DNA of 64,000 bases from Stenotrophomonas maltophilia (GCF_023518235.1 NZ_CP090423.1:3799001-3863000), one strand, 5' to 3'. Numbered from the stretch's first letter, positions 37,278 to 45,125 are shown. Notes: a model not told the origin generated them from the sequence alone. Numbers and translations are program-made.

Positions 37278-38014
37278 GCGCCGCGATCCCGGCAGAGCGC
37301 CTTCGTGCGCTCAACACCGGCAGCACCGCCGCCACCCATCTGGCCGAATGCCTGGCAATGGACTTCGGTGCACTGCTGCCTGCGGTGGTGCCCATGCTGC
37401 AGGCGGCCGCCGTGCAACGCATGCGTGATGCAGCAGGCAAAGGCATCACCGTGCGCATGGCGTTGGCCGCGACGCTGCTGCGCGAAGCCGGGCAGGGTGA
37501 TCCGCTGCAGTGGCAAGCGCACCCTTCCGACACCGTGCGTGGCTGGGCCTGCCATCTGATCGGCGGCGACAGTGCTGCATCCCTTGCGGCGAAGCTGCAG
37601 GCGATGCGTCCACTCGCCGATGACCCGCATTTCGGCGTGCGCGAATGGGCGTGGCTGGCACTGCGCATGGACATCGTGGCGGCACCGCTGCAGGCGCTTG
37701 AGCTGCTGCTGCCGTGGACAGATGAAGCATCGCCCTATCTGCGTCGCTTCGCCTGTGAAGCCCTGCGCCCGCGAGGCGTGTGGGCCACGCATATCGCGCT
37801 GTTCAAGCAGCATCCAGAACATGCATTGCCGATGCTTGAAGCCCTGGCCAACGACCCCGAGCGCTACGTGCAGGATTCGGTCGGCAATTGGCTCAACGAT
37901 GCCGGCAAGACCCAGCCGCGCTGGCTGAGCGATCTGTGCACGCGCTGGCAGCGCGAACACCACAGCAGCGCCAACGCCTACATCCGCAATCGCGCACTAC
38001 GTTCGCTGCGGTAG
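37274..38014 (+). CDS. DNA alkylation repair-like HEAT-repeat protein
   Basis: A 246-residue all-alpha protein of the AlkD-like superfamily: tandem helical repeats with WQAHPSDTVRGWACHLIG, HFGVREWAWLALR and PYLRRFACEALRPRG. AlkD glycosylases remove positively charged alkyl purines without base flipping using Trp, Trp and Asp; I see Trp and Asp residues near the expected places but cannot align the catalytic set confidently. It shares ATGA with the MarR gene, so the two form an operon in which the regulator may sense the damaging agent. Confidence 0.82.
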   Translation: MSAAIPAERLRALNTGSTAATHLAECLAMDFGALLPAVVPMLQAAAVQRMRDAAGKGITVRMALAATLLREAGQGDPLQWQAHPSDTVRGWACHLIGGDSAASLAAKLQAMRPLADDPHFGVREWAWLALRMDIVAAPLQALELLLPWTDEASPYLRRFACEALRPRGVWATHIALFKQHPEHALPMLEALANDPERYVQDSVGNWLNDAGKTQPRWLSDLCTRWQREHHSSANAYIRNRALRSLR

Positions 38015-38034
38015 TGCCGGCCGCTGGCCGGCAA
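38011..38034 (+). repeat. SMAG REP element, single
   Basis: GTAGTGCCGGCC palindrome starting at the stop of the AlkD-like gene. Confidence 0.8.
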
Positions 38035-38060
38035 CCCTCAAACCCTCAAGGAAGAACGCC

Positions 38061-38399
38061 ATGTCGCACACGCTCATCGAGCTCTACACCGCCACGCCCG
38101 CCTGGGCCGCACTGCCGCCCGAGCAACGCACCGCCTTCTTCGACCGCATCGGTGCCGGCATGCAGCATTTCGACCCGGCCCGCATCACGGCGGTGGCAAT
38201 GGGCCGCGTTCTCTCCGGCGTAGCGCACGGTAGCAGCGAGCAGTTCTATGCTGTCTGGAGGTGCGAGAGCCGGGAAGACGCCGACGCCCTGGTCGAAGGC
38301 ATTGCTGCCACCGGCTGGCATCGGTACTTCACCACCACCAACGCACTGGGTGCCGACGATGGCATGGCACAGCACCTGACCGATCTGGCCGCGTTGTAG
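38061..38399 (+). CDS. small conserved hypothetical protein (DUF6616-like)
   Basis: A 112-residue protein starting SHTLIELYTATPAWAALP, the pattern of a small ferredoxin-like family that I believe is DUF6616. It is followed by FFDRIGAGM and AVWRCESREDADALVEG, and ends with DLAAL. The size and mixed alpha-beta pattern resemble stress-responsive dimeric alpha-beta barrel domains, a fold seen in many small enzymes. No catalytic residue can be named. It begins 46 bases after the preceding gene. Confidence 0.75.
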   Translation: MSHTLIELYTATPAWAALPPEQRTAFFDRIGAGMQHFDPARITAVAMGRVLSGVAHGSSEQFYAVWRCESREDADALVEGIAATGWHRYFTTTNALGADDGMAQHLTDLAAL

Positions 38400-38488
38400 C
38401 AGCGCCTGCGGATGCCCACGGCACATGCGCCTGTCACCCGGACGCGGTAAACAGTGCATTGCCCCTGTCATCCGCACGGAAGTCGATC

Positions 38489-38746
38489 ATGCAGAGCACG
38501 CTCCAGGTAACGCTGTACGGCCCGCAAGGCGATACGCCCGCGCTGCAGCTGCCGCAGGTGGAAGGACCGTCGGTGGCGATCCGGGAACCGGTCCTGCGCC
38601 GGCTGGTGTCCGATCTCTACACCGCCCGTTCCCTGCTCAATCCCGAGCAGCTGGATGAGGCGCGGCAGGAGCTGGGGCGCGTGCTGGAGCGCTGGGCCGA
38701 CATCCATGAGGGGTTGCTGCTGGATGTGGAAGTGCATGGCAAATGA
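38489..38746 (+). CDS. small hypothetical protein
   Basis: An 85-residue protein beginning QSTLQVTLYGPQGDTPALQL. The second half is helical, with amphipathic heptads (LVSDLYTARSLLNPEQLDEARQ). I recognise no family. The ATG at 38489 is chosen since the frame upstream has no initiation signal. It ends 118 bases before the aromatic leader peptide and is probably an independent unit. Confidence 0.62.
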   Translation: MQSTLQVTLYGPQGDTPALQLPQVEGPSVAIREPVLRRLVSDLYTARSLLNPEQLDEARQELGRVLERWADIHEGLLLDVEVHGK

Positions 38747-38828
38747 GCGGTTTCGCGTGCCTGCGCGCCGATAGGCGGTGCGGGTGCGCACATCGCTGAA
38801 CCGCTTCCCCAGTTGCGGATGAAACATT

Positions 38829-38856
38829 TTGCACTGCGCAAAAGCTGTGCTATCAA
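38829..38856 (+). promoter_or_regulatory. promoter of the aromatic leader and DAHP synthase gene
   Basis: TTGCAC at 38829-38834 and TATCAA at 38851-38856, 16 bases apart. A start seven or so bases later would fall just before the leader ATG at 38865, so the leader peptide may be almost leaderless. The -10 is weaker than consensus. Confidence 0.5.
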
Positions 38857-38864
38857 TACACCCC

Positions 38865-38945
38865 ATGAACGCAGCCCGCGCCAGCTTTTACTTTTGGTAT
38901 TACTTTCCGAAGCCTCTGGCGGAGGAAGGATTGCGCTCACCCTGA
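38865..38945 (+). CDS. aromatic amino acid leader peptide (attenuator peptide)
   Basis: A 26-codon frame, MNAARAS then FYFWYYF then PKPLAEEGLRSP and a TGA stop. Residues 8-14 are seven successive aromatic residues: three Phe, three Tyr, one Trp. A random 26-codon frame almost never gives this. Downstream sequences form an intrinsic terminator and an alternative pairing, so ribosome stalling at uncharged Phe, Tyr or Trp tRNA should prevent termination and raise DAHP synthase expression. The layout is that of pheL, trpL and hisL attenuators, but reading all three products. Basis: codons are seen, mechanism is inferred. Confidence 0.85.
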   Translation: MNAARASFYFWYYFPKPLAEEGLRSP

Positions 38946-38979
38946 AGAAAGCTTCAGACGCATTCCCGAAAGCCGCCAG
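38916..38979 (+). promoter_or_regulatory. predicted antiterminator pairing
   Basis: CTGGCGG at 38916-38922, inside leader codons 18-20, is the exact complement of CCGCCAG at 38973-38979, the 5' arm of the terminator. A ribosome stalled in the first part of the aromatic run (38886-38903) would leave the first segment free to pair with the second and block the terminator, whereas a ribosome reaching the stop at 38945 covers it. An extra small hairpin CTGAAG-AAAG-CTTCAG lies at 38942-38957 between them. Confidence 0.65.
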
Positions 38980-38998
38980 CGAACCTGGCGGCTTTTTT
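38971..38998 (+). terminator. attenuator terminator before the DAHP synthase gene
   Basis: AGCCGCCAG and CTGGCGGCT, nine perfect base pairs around a five-base CGAAC loop, followed by a T tract, 47 bases before the structural gene. A terminator located between a promoter and the gene it serves is the hallmark of attenuation. Confidence 0.88.
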
Positions 38999-39044
38999 CA
39001 TGCCGCCACGCTGGGGACCCCCAACGTTCCGGAGAACCCCCGCA

Positions 39045-40118
39045 ATGCCCCCGCACACCGACGACCTGCGTATCCGCACCATCGAACCGCTGACACCGCC
39101 CGCCCAGCTGCTGGCGATGCTGCCGTGTGACGATGAAGCTTCCGACACTGTCAGCGCCTCGCGCGCGGCCCTGCACCAGATCCTGCAAGGCCGTGACGAC
39201 CGCCTGGCCGTGGTGGTCGGCCCGTGCTCGATCCACGACCCGAGTGCCGCCATCGAGTACGCCCAGCGCCTGAAGCCATTGCGCGATGCGCTGGCCGGTG
39301 AACTGGAAATCATCATGCGCGTGTACTTCGAGAAGCCGCGCACCACGGTGGGCTGGAAGGGCCTGATCAACGATCCGGACCTGGATGGCAGCTTCAGGAT
39401 CGACAAGGGCCTGCGCATCGCACGTGGCCTGCTGCGCGACATCAACAAGCTCGGCCTGCCGGCCGGTGTCGAATTCCTCGACGTGATCTCGCCGCAGTAC
39501 ATCGCCGATCTGGTGGCATGGGGCGCCATTGGTGCACGCACCACTGAAAGCCAGGTGCACCGCGAACTGGCGTCGGGGCTGTCGTGCCCGGTCGGTTTCA
39601 AGAATGGCACCGACGGCAACGTCAAGATCGCCGCCGATGCCGTGGGTGCTGCTTCGAATCCGCATCACTTCCTGTCGGTCACCAAGCAGGGCGGCACCGC
39701 CATCGTGTCAACCACCGGCAACCCGGATTGCCACGTGATCCTGCGCGGCGGCAAGCAGCCGAACTACGACGCAGCCAGTGTGGCTGATGCCTGTCAGGCG
39801 CTGGCCAAGGCCAAGCTGCCGACACGCCTGATGATCGACGCCAGCCATGCCAACAGCCTGAAGAACCCGGAGAACCAGCCGAAGGTGATCGAGGACATCG
39901 CCGTTCAGTTGGAAGACGGTGAACAGCGCATCGTCGGTGTGATGATCGAGAGCCATCTGGTCGGTGGCCGCCAGGAACTGGTCGAAGGCCAGCCGCTGGT
40001 CTACGGCCAGAGCATCACCGATGGCTGCATCGACTGGGACACCACCGTGACGGTGCTGGAGCGACTGGCTGCGGCCGTGCGCGCCCGTCGCGGAGTGAAG
40101 GTGTCCGAAGCCGCCTGA
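39045..40118 (+). CDS. aroG: 3-deoxy-7-phosphoheptulonate synthase, class I (AroFGH type)
   Basis: DAHP synthase condenses PEP with erythrose-4-phosphate, the committed first step of the shikimate pathway to Phe, Tyr and Trp. The 357-residue length matches E. coli AroF/G/H. Markers seen: VVVGPCSIHDPSAAIEYA, EKPRTTVGWKGLINDP, GARTTESQVHRE and GFKNGTDGNV, with DASHANS near the metal site. The paralogue type (Phe-, Tyr- or Trp-sensitive) cannot be assigned from sequence alone. The start ATG 39045 follows GGAGA; an in-frame ATG at 39000 lies inside the attenuator. Expression is predicted to be controlled by the aromatic leader upstream. Confidence 0.96.
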   Translation: MPPHTDDLRIRTIEPLTPPAQLLAMLPCDDEASDTVSASRAALHQILQGRDDRLAVVVGPCSIHDPSAAIEYAQRLKPLRDALAGELEIIMRVYFEKPRTTVGWKGLINDPDLDGSFRIDKGLRIARGLLRDINKLGLPAGVEFLDVISPQYIADLVAWGAIGARTTESQVHRELASGLSCPVGFKNGTDGNVKIAADAVGAASNPHHFLSVTKQGGTAIVSTTGNPDCHVILRGGKQPNYDAASVADACQALAKAKLPTRLMIDASHANSLKNPENQPKVIEDIAVQLEDGEQRIVGVMIESHLVGGRQELVEGQPLVYGQSITDGCIDWDTTVTVLERLAAAVRARRGVKVSEAA

Positions 40119-40329
40119 TGGGAGCCGCCTGAGTGCGGCATGTGTGTGGATGGCGGCCAGCGCCTGCGGGGGTGCGGCCGCGATCAGGGCCGGTCGGAGT
40201 TGGAGACCGGCCCGTCCGCACCGGCGATGCGCCTGGCGCTGCGTATGTGCGACAGCGCCAGGTACATCGCCGGGGTGGTGCAGGGCTCGAAGGGTGGCGC
40301 CGGGCCATGCCCGGCGAACACGCCATCGT
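40119..40329. other. spacer between convergent genes
   Basis: About 210 bases between the stops of the DAHP synthase and the UPF0126 gene. A TGGCGCTG...CAGCGCCA stem near 40231-40262 and a GCCGGGC/GCCCGGC partial REP around 40300-40318 are the only structures seen; no gene. Confidence 0.5.
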
Positions 40330-40947
40330 TCAATGCACTTCGTCGTGATACACGAACTTCGGCATTTCCCAGCGGTAGTGGATCGCCAGCAGGCGCATCG
40401 CGAAGCCGCCGCCCAGGCAGCACAGGATGGCAGTGGCGTCGGCTACGCCCCAGTGCAGCAGCAGGAGATACGCCGCGCCGGTCAGCAGCGCGATGATTGC
40501 GTACAGCTCCTTCTGGAAGATCAGCGGCACCTCGTTGCAGAGGATGTCGCGCAGCACGCCGCCGAACGCACCGGTCAGCATGCCGGCAATCAACACGATG
40601 GGCGTGGCATGGCCCGCCTCACGCGCGATCGAGCAGCCGATCAGGGTGAAGGCGATCAGACCCAGGCCATCGAGCACCAGGAAGGTGCGGCGGAAGTGGT
40701 GCATCCAGCGCGCCACCCAGGTGGCGATCAGCGCCGCGCACACGGTGAAGCCCAGGTACTCGGGATGCTTCACCCAGCCCAGCGGGTAGTGGCCGAGCAG
40801 GATGTCGCGCAGCGAACCGCCGCCGAGGGCGGTGACGCAGGCGATCATGACCACGCCGAAGAGGTCCATGCGGCGGCGGCCGGCGGACAGCGCGCCGGTC
40901 ATGGCTTCGGCGGAAATGGCGATCAGGTAGATGATGGAAAGCAGCAT
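40330..40947 (-). CDS. trimeric intracellular cation channel / UPF0126 family membrane protein (probable glycine-related transporter)
   Basis: A 205-residue inner-membrane protein with about six or seven helices arranged as two similar halves, GGGSLRDILLG and GGVLRDIL being the repeated motif of the family (one in each half). In several bacteria the family is assigned as Gly_transporter/UPF0126 because its genes carry glycine riboswitches; that association is present here. Start ATG 40947 is the first sensible one after the riboswitch, with GGAGCC upstream. Transport direction and substrate remain inference. Confidence 0.88.
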   Translation of the reverse strand: MLLSIIYLIAISAEAMTGALSAGRRRMDLFGVVMIACVTALGGGSLRDILLGHYPLGWVKHPEYLGFTVCAALIATWVARWMHHFRRTFLVLDGLGLIAFTLIGCSIAREAGHATPIVLIAGMLTGAFGGVLRDILCNEVPLIFQKELYAIIALLTGAAYLLLLHWGVADATAILCCLGGGFAMRLLAIHYRWEMPKFVYHDEVH

Positions 40948-41038
40948 GGGGCAGGCTCCGGGCGCGGTGGGGCCGGCCATGCGCGTATACCGCCACTGCC
41001 TGCGCAATGACGTGATGACGATGACCGGTGCCGCTCCC

Positions 41039-41235
41039 GCTGTCCTTTTGCCTGAGAGTTCAGCGGCGTAGGCCGCGTGCCCCTTCGGCGGATCGTCCCG
41101 GGCATGCCCGGTGACCTCTCTCCAGCTCGGCGAGTCGAATGCATGGTTGGTGGGATTCCAGCCCACCGGCCTGAGCGATCATGGGAGCCTGCGCCTTCGG
41201 CGGGCGCCAGCGCGGCGCCTCTCTCCTGCATTCGG
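41039..41235 (-). promoter_or_regulatory. tandem glycine riboswitch
   Basis: On the minus strand two glycine aptamers follow each other. The first (about 41149-41235) shows GGAGAGAGGC, GCCGAAGGCGCAGG and CGCTCAGGC; the second (about 41039-41125) shows GGAGAGAGG, GCCGAAGGGGCA and GAACTCTCAGGC followed by AAAAGGACAG. These GCCGAAGG and CTCAGGC elements are diagnostic of the class. The pair lies upstream of the UPF0126 gene by about 90 bases; the linker of about 25 bases is short as required for cooperative binding. No terminator was seen, so control may act on translation initiation. Confidence 0.93.
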
Positions 41236-41278
41236 GCGCCAGTATATCCGCTGCAGTGCAGCACGGCATAATCCGGCC

Positions 41279-41554
41279 ATGGCCCCGTCCCTCCGCCCCT
41301 GGTTCCTGTACCTGCTCGAATGCCGCGATGGAAGCTTCTACGCCGGCATCAGCACTGACGTGGACGCGCGTTTCGCTGCCCACCAGGCCGGCAAGGGTGC
41401 CCGCTACACCCGCGCCCGGCCGCCGCTGCGCATCCTGGCCGTGCGCGAATACCCGGACCGCGCCGCCGCCTCGCGCGCCGAATGGCAGCTCAAGCAGCAG
41501 CCGCGCGAACGCAAGCTGGCCTGGCTGCAGGCGCCTGCCGAGGCTGTTCTGTAG
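41279..41554 (+). CDS. GIY-YIG nuclease family protein
   Basis: A small 91-residue protein that is essentially the GIY-YIG core: [19 protein letters not shown] (the GIY-YIG pattern with Tyr of the first and Tyr-Ala-Gly of the second half), Arg in [19 protein letters not shown], and a Glu in [11 protein letters not shown]. Stand-alone proteins of this size (UPF0213/YhbQ type) are widespread and their DNA targets are mostly unknown. It is divergent from the riboswitch; promoter sequences for both lie in 41240-41278. Confidence 0.93.
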   Translation: MAPSLRPWFLYLLECRDGSFYAGISTDVDARFAAHQAGKGARYTRARPPLRILAVREYPDRAAASRAEWQLKQQPRERKLAWLQAPAEAVL

Positions 41555-41643
41555 AGCCGAGCCCATGCTCGGCTGCTGGAGTGGCGACGAGGATCAGCCG
41601 AGCATGGGCTCGGCTCTACAGTAGATCCACGCCATGCGTGGAT
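41551..41643. repeat. SMAG REP inverted pair followed by a third element
   Basis: GTAGAGCCGAGC palindrome, its inverted copy ending CTCTAC at 41619, then one more GTAG-headed ATCCACGC palindrome (41621-41643) of another subtype. Confidence 0.88.
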
Positions 41644-41695
41644 GGGCGCGTGCGCCCATGCCATGATCGCCCAGCCCTCAGCGCTGGAGACCCGG

Positions 41696-42127
41696 ATGTC
41701 CGCCGTTGCCCTGTTGTTCGCTCTCTCCGCATCAACCAGCCCCGCCGCCGACCCGGCCACCCTCGCGGCCATCGAAGCGACCTGCCACGACTACGTGGAC
41801 GGCCAGCTGGAAGCCGACCCGCAGCGCGTCGCCCGTTCCCTGCATCCGGACCTGGCCAAGCGCGCTGTGCTCGGCGATACACCCGACGAGCGCCTGGGCC
41901 TGCGCCGGATGTCGAAGGAAGAGCTGGTCTCGTCGACGAAACAGGGCGCGCTGAAGACCCCGAAGGATCAATGGGATCGCCGCTGCACGGTGCTGGACGT
42001 GACCGGCAACGCGGCCTCGGTGCGGCTGGAAACCCCGTGGTTCGTCGACTACTTCCACATGGGGCGTTTCGACCAGCGCTGGGTCATCGTCAACGCACTG
42101 TGGTACCCGAAGCCGAAGGCGCCGTAG
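41696..42127 (+). CDS. nuclear transport factor 2-like / putative lumazine-binding family protein
   Basis: A 143-residue secreted protein. The leader SAVALLFALSASTSPAA is a short signal peptide, followed by ATLAAIEATCHDYVDGQLEAD, RVARSLHPDLAKRAV and a C-terminal strand region VRLETPWFVDYFHMGRF typical of NTF2-like folds (the nuclear transport factor 2 / Lumazine_bd_2 group). The conserved H-D-Y-F-H-M pattern near the end recurs in homologues. Function is unknown, perhaps small-molecule binding. Start 41696 has GGAGA upstream; an earlier frame start inside the REP is unlikely. Confidence 0.82.
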   Translation: MSAVALLFALSASTSPAADPATLAAIEATCHDYVDGQLEADPQRVARSLHPDLAKRAVLGDTPDERLGLRRMSKEELVSSTKQGALKTPKDQWDRRCTVLDVTGNAASVRLETPWFVDYFHMGRFDQRWVIVNALWYPKPKAP

Positions 42128-42192
42128 AGCCGAGCCCATGCTCGGCTTCTGCAGTCCGCACGAGGTGCAGCCGAGCATGGGCTCGGCTCTAC
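42124..42192. repeat. SMAG REP inverted pair
   Basis: GTAGAGCCGAGC palindrome plus inverted partner ending CTCTAC, immediately at the stop of the NTF2-like gene and before the convergent NDH-2 gene. Confidence 0.88.
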
Positions 42193-42209
42193 AGGAACAG
42201 GCTGCGGCT

Positions 42210-43490
42210 CTACCGCTTCGGCCGTCGGTCGTCCTGGTCATCACCGAAGATGATGCGCGCGCTGCGCTGGTAGCTCCAGTACGCCACCGCCCAGTTCAGC
42301 AGCACCACGATGCGGTTGCGGAAGCCGATCAGGAAGAACACGTGCGCGGCCAGCCAGAACCACCAGGCCAGCACACCGGACAGCTGCAGGCGGCCCAGAT
42401 GAACGATCGCGGCCATGCGGCCGATGGTGGCCAGGTTGCCGTAGTCGGCATACGTGAACGGACCGGGTTCGGGCTTGCCGTGCAGGCGCGCGCCGATCAC
42501 CTCGGCCACGTACTTGCCCATCTGCTTGGCGGCCGGTGCCACGCCGGGTACAGGCTTGCCGTCGGCCTGGCTCAGTGCGGCCAGGTCACCGGCCACGAAC
42601 AGCTCCGGGTGACCGGGCAGGGTCAGGTCCGGCTGCACCTGCACGCGCCCGGCGCGGTCCAGCGGCACCTCCAGCGTGCGCGCCAGCGGTGAGGCGGCCA
42701 CGCCGGCGGCCCACACCACGGTGCGTGCCGGCACGAACTGATCGCCCAGCTTGAAGCCCTGGCTGTCGATGTCGCTTACCGGGGTGCCGGTCAGCACTTC
42801 CACGCCCAGCTTTTCCAGCTGCCGGCGCGCCTTCAGCGAAAGCACTTCCGGGAAGGAGGACAGCACGCGAGGCCCGGCTTCGACCAACCGCACCTTGGCG
42901 CTGGCCGGGTCGATGTGGCGGAATTCGTTGCGCAGCGTGTGCCGTGCGATCTCGGCCAGGGTGCCGGCCAGTTCAACGCCGGTGGGGCCGCCGCCGACGA
43001 TGGCGAAACTCAACCACGCCGCCTTCTTGGTCGGGTCCGGCTCGGCCTCGGCGCGTTCGAAGGCCAGCAGCAGCTTGCGGCGCAGCGCGATGGCGTCGTC
43101 CAGGGTCTTCAGGCCGGGCGCATCATCGGCCCACTGATCGTTGCCGAAGTAAGCGTGGGTAGCACCGGTGGCCAGCAGCAGGCTGTCGTAGTCCAGCGTG
43201 CTGCCATCGGCCATGCGGATCTGCCGGGCCTGTTTGTCGATGGCCACCACTTCGCCCAGCCGGACTTCCACATTGCGCTGGTGGCCGAGGATGTGGCGCA
43301 GCGGTGCGGCGATATCCGGCGCGGACAGGCCGGCGGTGGCCACCTGGTACAGCAGCGGCTGGAACAGGTGATGGTTGCGGCGGTCGACCAGGGTGATGCG
43401 TATGCGCTCGCGGGCCAGGGCACGGGTGGCCCAGAGACCGGCAAAACCGCCGCCGACAACGACCAGGTGGGGAACGCGCTCACGACTCAT
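42210..43490 (-). CDS. type II NADH:quinone oxidoreductase-like FAD-dependent oxidoreductase
   Basis: A 426-residue two-dinucleotide-binding-domain flavoprotein. The N-terminal FAD site is VVVGGGFAGLWATRALA, the NAD site GGGPTGVELAGTLAE, and the second FAD contact FVAGDLA. NDH-2 feeds electrons from NADH to quinone without proton pumping. A C-terminal hydrophobic stretch (LAWWFWLAAHVFFLIGF) anchors it to the inner membrane, as in typical bacterial NDH-2. It diverges from the NYN gene. Confidence 0.95.
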   Translation of the reverse strand: MSRERVPHLVVVGGGFAGLWATRALARERIRITLVDRRNHHLFQPLLYQVATAGLSAPDIAAPLRHILGHQRNVEVRLGEVVAIDKQARQIRMADGSTLDYDSLLLATGATHAYFGNDQWADDAPGLKTLDDAIALRRKLLLAFERAEAEPDPTKKAAWLSFAIVGGGPTGVELAGTLAEIARHTLRNEFRHIDPASAKVRLVEAGPRVLSSFPEVLSLKARRQLEKLGVEVLTGTPVSDIDSQGFKLGDQFVPARTVVWAAGVAASPLARTLEVPLDRAGRVQVQPDLTLPGHPELFVAGDLAALSQADGKPVPGVAPAAKQMGKYVAEVIGARLHGKPEPGPFTYADYGNLATIGRMAAIVHLGRLQLSGVLAWWFWLAAHVFFLIGFRNRIVVLLNWAVAYWSYQRSARIIFGDDQDDRRPKR

Positions 43491-43613
43491 CGACTCACTC
43501 CAGTGGGGGCATTGGGGGAAGCGCCTGGCATCTTCGCACGCCGGCCGCCTGTCACGTCAGCGCCTGCAAGGATCGGCGATACTCGGGTTCAGGCACATGC
43601 CCCTGAGGAGCCC

Positions 43614-44393
43614 ATGAGCGAACCGGAAAAGCGCATCGCCCTGTTGATCGACGCCGACAATGCGCCGGCCTCGAAGATCGACGAAGTCCTGGCCGAAGTG
43701 GCGCGCTATGGCGTGGCCAACGTGCGTCGCGCCTATGGCAACTGGAAGAGCCCGCGATTGAAGGGCTGGGAAGCGGTGCTGCACGAGTATGCGATCCGCC
43801 CGATCCAGCAGTTCGCTTACAGCAAGGGCAAGAATGCCTCGGACATGGCGATGGTGATCGATGCCATGGACCTGCTGTACGCGCGCAACCTGGATGGATT
43901 TGCCATCGTTTCCAGCGATGCCGATTTCACTCCGATGGTGATGCGCCTGCTTACCGACGGCGTGAAGGTGTATGGCTTCGGCGAAAAGAAAACACCGGAA
44001 CCGTTCGTCAACGCGTGTTCGAAGTTCACCTACCTGGAAGCGTTGGGCCAGACCCATGCCAGTGTGCCGGATGTCGAGCAGGCGCCGAGTGAGCAGACAT
44101 CGAACGAGCCGCTGCCCAGCGACGATGCGCGCCCGCGCAAGAGCGGCGCGGAAATGCGCAGCGACACCCGGCTGGTGAAGATGCTGAGGCGCGCGGTGTC
44201 GGCGGCCGAAGGCGAGGACGGCTGGTCGCATCTGGGGCCGGTCGGCAGCCAGATCGGCAACCAGGCCTCGTTCGATTCGCGCAATTACGGCTACGGCAAA
44301 CTCAGTGACCTGCTGGCGGCCATTGGCCTGTTCGAGCTGAAGAAGGACGGCAAATCCTCCTACGTGCGCGCGCTGCCGAAAAAGAACCGGTAG
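43614..44393 (+). CDS. NYN domain protein with C-terminal OST-HTH/LOTUS domain
   Basis: A 259-residue protein. The N-terminal NYN (PIN-like) nuclease domain has the acidic residues of the active site in LLIDADNAPASK, SDMAMVIDAMDL and SSDADFTPM. The linker is acidic and flexible (about 160-185), and the C-terminal part (VSAAEGEDGWSHLGPVGS, then YGKLSDLLAAIGLFELK) is the OST-HTH/LOTUS RNA-binding module. The combination suggests RNA processing or turnover. A GAGG site precedes the ATG at 43614. The longer upstream frame is the shadow of NDH-2. Confidence 0.93.
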   Translation: MSEPEKRIALLIDADNAPASKIDEVLAEVARYGVANVRRAYGNWKSPRLKGWEAVLHEYAIRPIQQFAYSKGKNASDMAMVIDAMDLLYARNLDGFAIVSSDADFTPMVMRLLTDGVKVYGFGEKKTPEPFVNACSKFTYLEALGQTHASVPDVEQAPSEQTSNEPLPSDDARPRKSGAEMRSDTRLVKMLRRAVSAAEGEDGWSHLGPVGSQIGNQASFDSRNYGYGKLSDLLAAIGLFELKKDGKSSYVRALPKKNR

Positions 44394-44413
44394 TACCGGC
44401 CGCTGGCCGGCAA
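44390..44413 (+). repeat. SMAG REP element, single
   Basis: GTAGTACCGGCC/GGCCGG palindrome overlapping the stop of the NYN gene. Confidence 0.78.
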
Positions 44414-44504
44414 TGCCCGGCCACCAGATCCAGCATCCAGCACGCACACACCCGCGCGGATCAGGCGTATCGTTGCCGCTCGCATTGCCAGCAAGGAAAC
44501 CTGC

Positions 44505-45125
44505 ATGTTGAAGATCTGGGGACGTCACAATTCCAGCAACGTCCGCAAGGTGTTGTGGTGTGCCGAGGAGATCGGCCTGCCCTACCAGTCCATCGAGGTG
44601 GGCGGCAGCCATGGCGGCACGCAGTCAGCCGAGTACGTGGCGATGAATCCGAACGGACTGGTGCCGGTGATCGAGGACCACGGCCTTCCGCTGTGGGAAT
44701 CGAACACCATCGTGCGCTACCTGAGCGCACGCTATGCGCTGGGCACGTTGTATGCCGAAGACCCGATGGAGCGTGCGCAGGCCGAGAAGTGGATGGACTG
44801 GAGCACTTCGCGGATGGCGCCGCTGTACTCCGAACTGATCTGGGGCATCATGCGCACCGCCCCGGCCGACCGTGACGAGGCGCGCATCAATGCCGCCATC
44901 GTGCGTGCCGGAGACTATCTCGCCATGGCCAATGCCACGCTGGCCACCCAGCCGTGGCTGTCGGGCGCGAAGTTCGCGATGGGCGACATTCCGCTCGGTG
45001 CGCTGGTCTATGCCTGGTTCGAACTGCCGATCCAGCGCCCGGAACTACCGCATCTGGCCGAGTGGTACGCCCGCCTGCGTGAGCGACCGGCGTACCAGCG
45101 TGGCGTGATGTCACCGATGACGTAA
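44505..45125 (+). CDS. glutathione S-transferase family protein
   Basis: A 206-residue dimeric detoxification enzyme. The N-terminal thioredoxin-like domain contains GRHNSSNVRKVLW (Ser/Asn region that activates the glutathione thiol) and NGLVPVIEDHGLPLWESNTIVRYL (cis-Pro loop and gamma-glutamyl-binding ES). The C-terminal all-helical domain holds the second substrate. The subclass resembles GstN/yfcG-like bacterial enzymes; substrate unknown. Confidence 0.93.
   Translation: MLKIWGRHNSSNVRKVLWCAEEIGLPYQSIEVGGSHGGTQSAEYVAMNPNGLVPVIEDHGLPLWESNTIVRYLSARYALGTLYAEDPMERAQAEKWMDWSTSRMAPLYSELIWGIMRTAPADRDEARINAAIVRAGDYLAMANATLATQPWLSGAKFAMGDIPLGALVYAWFELPIQRPELPHLAEWYARLRERPAYQRGVMSPMT

Noticed and set aside
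38813..39130. A 105-codon frame overlapping the leader peptide and the start of the DAHP synthase gene
   Set aside because: Runs through the attenuator in another frame; no initiation signal; the 26-codon leader explains the region better.
40948..41166. N-terminal extension of the UPF0126 protein to 41166
   Set aside because: It would be encoded by the glycine riboswitch; the ATG at 40947 begins the membrane protein proper.
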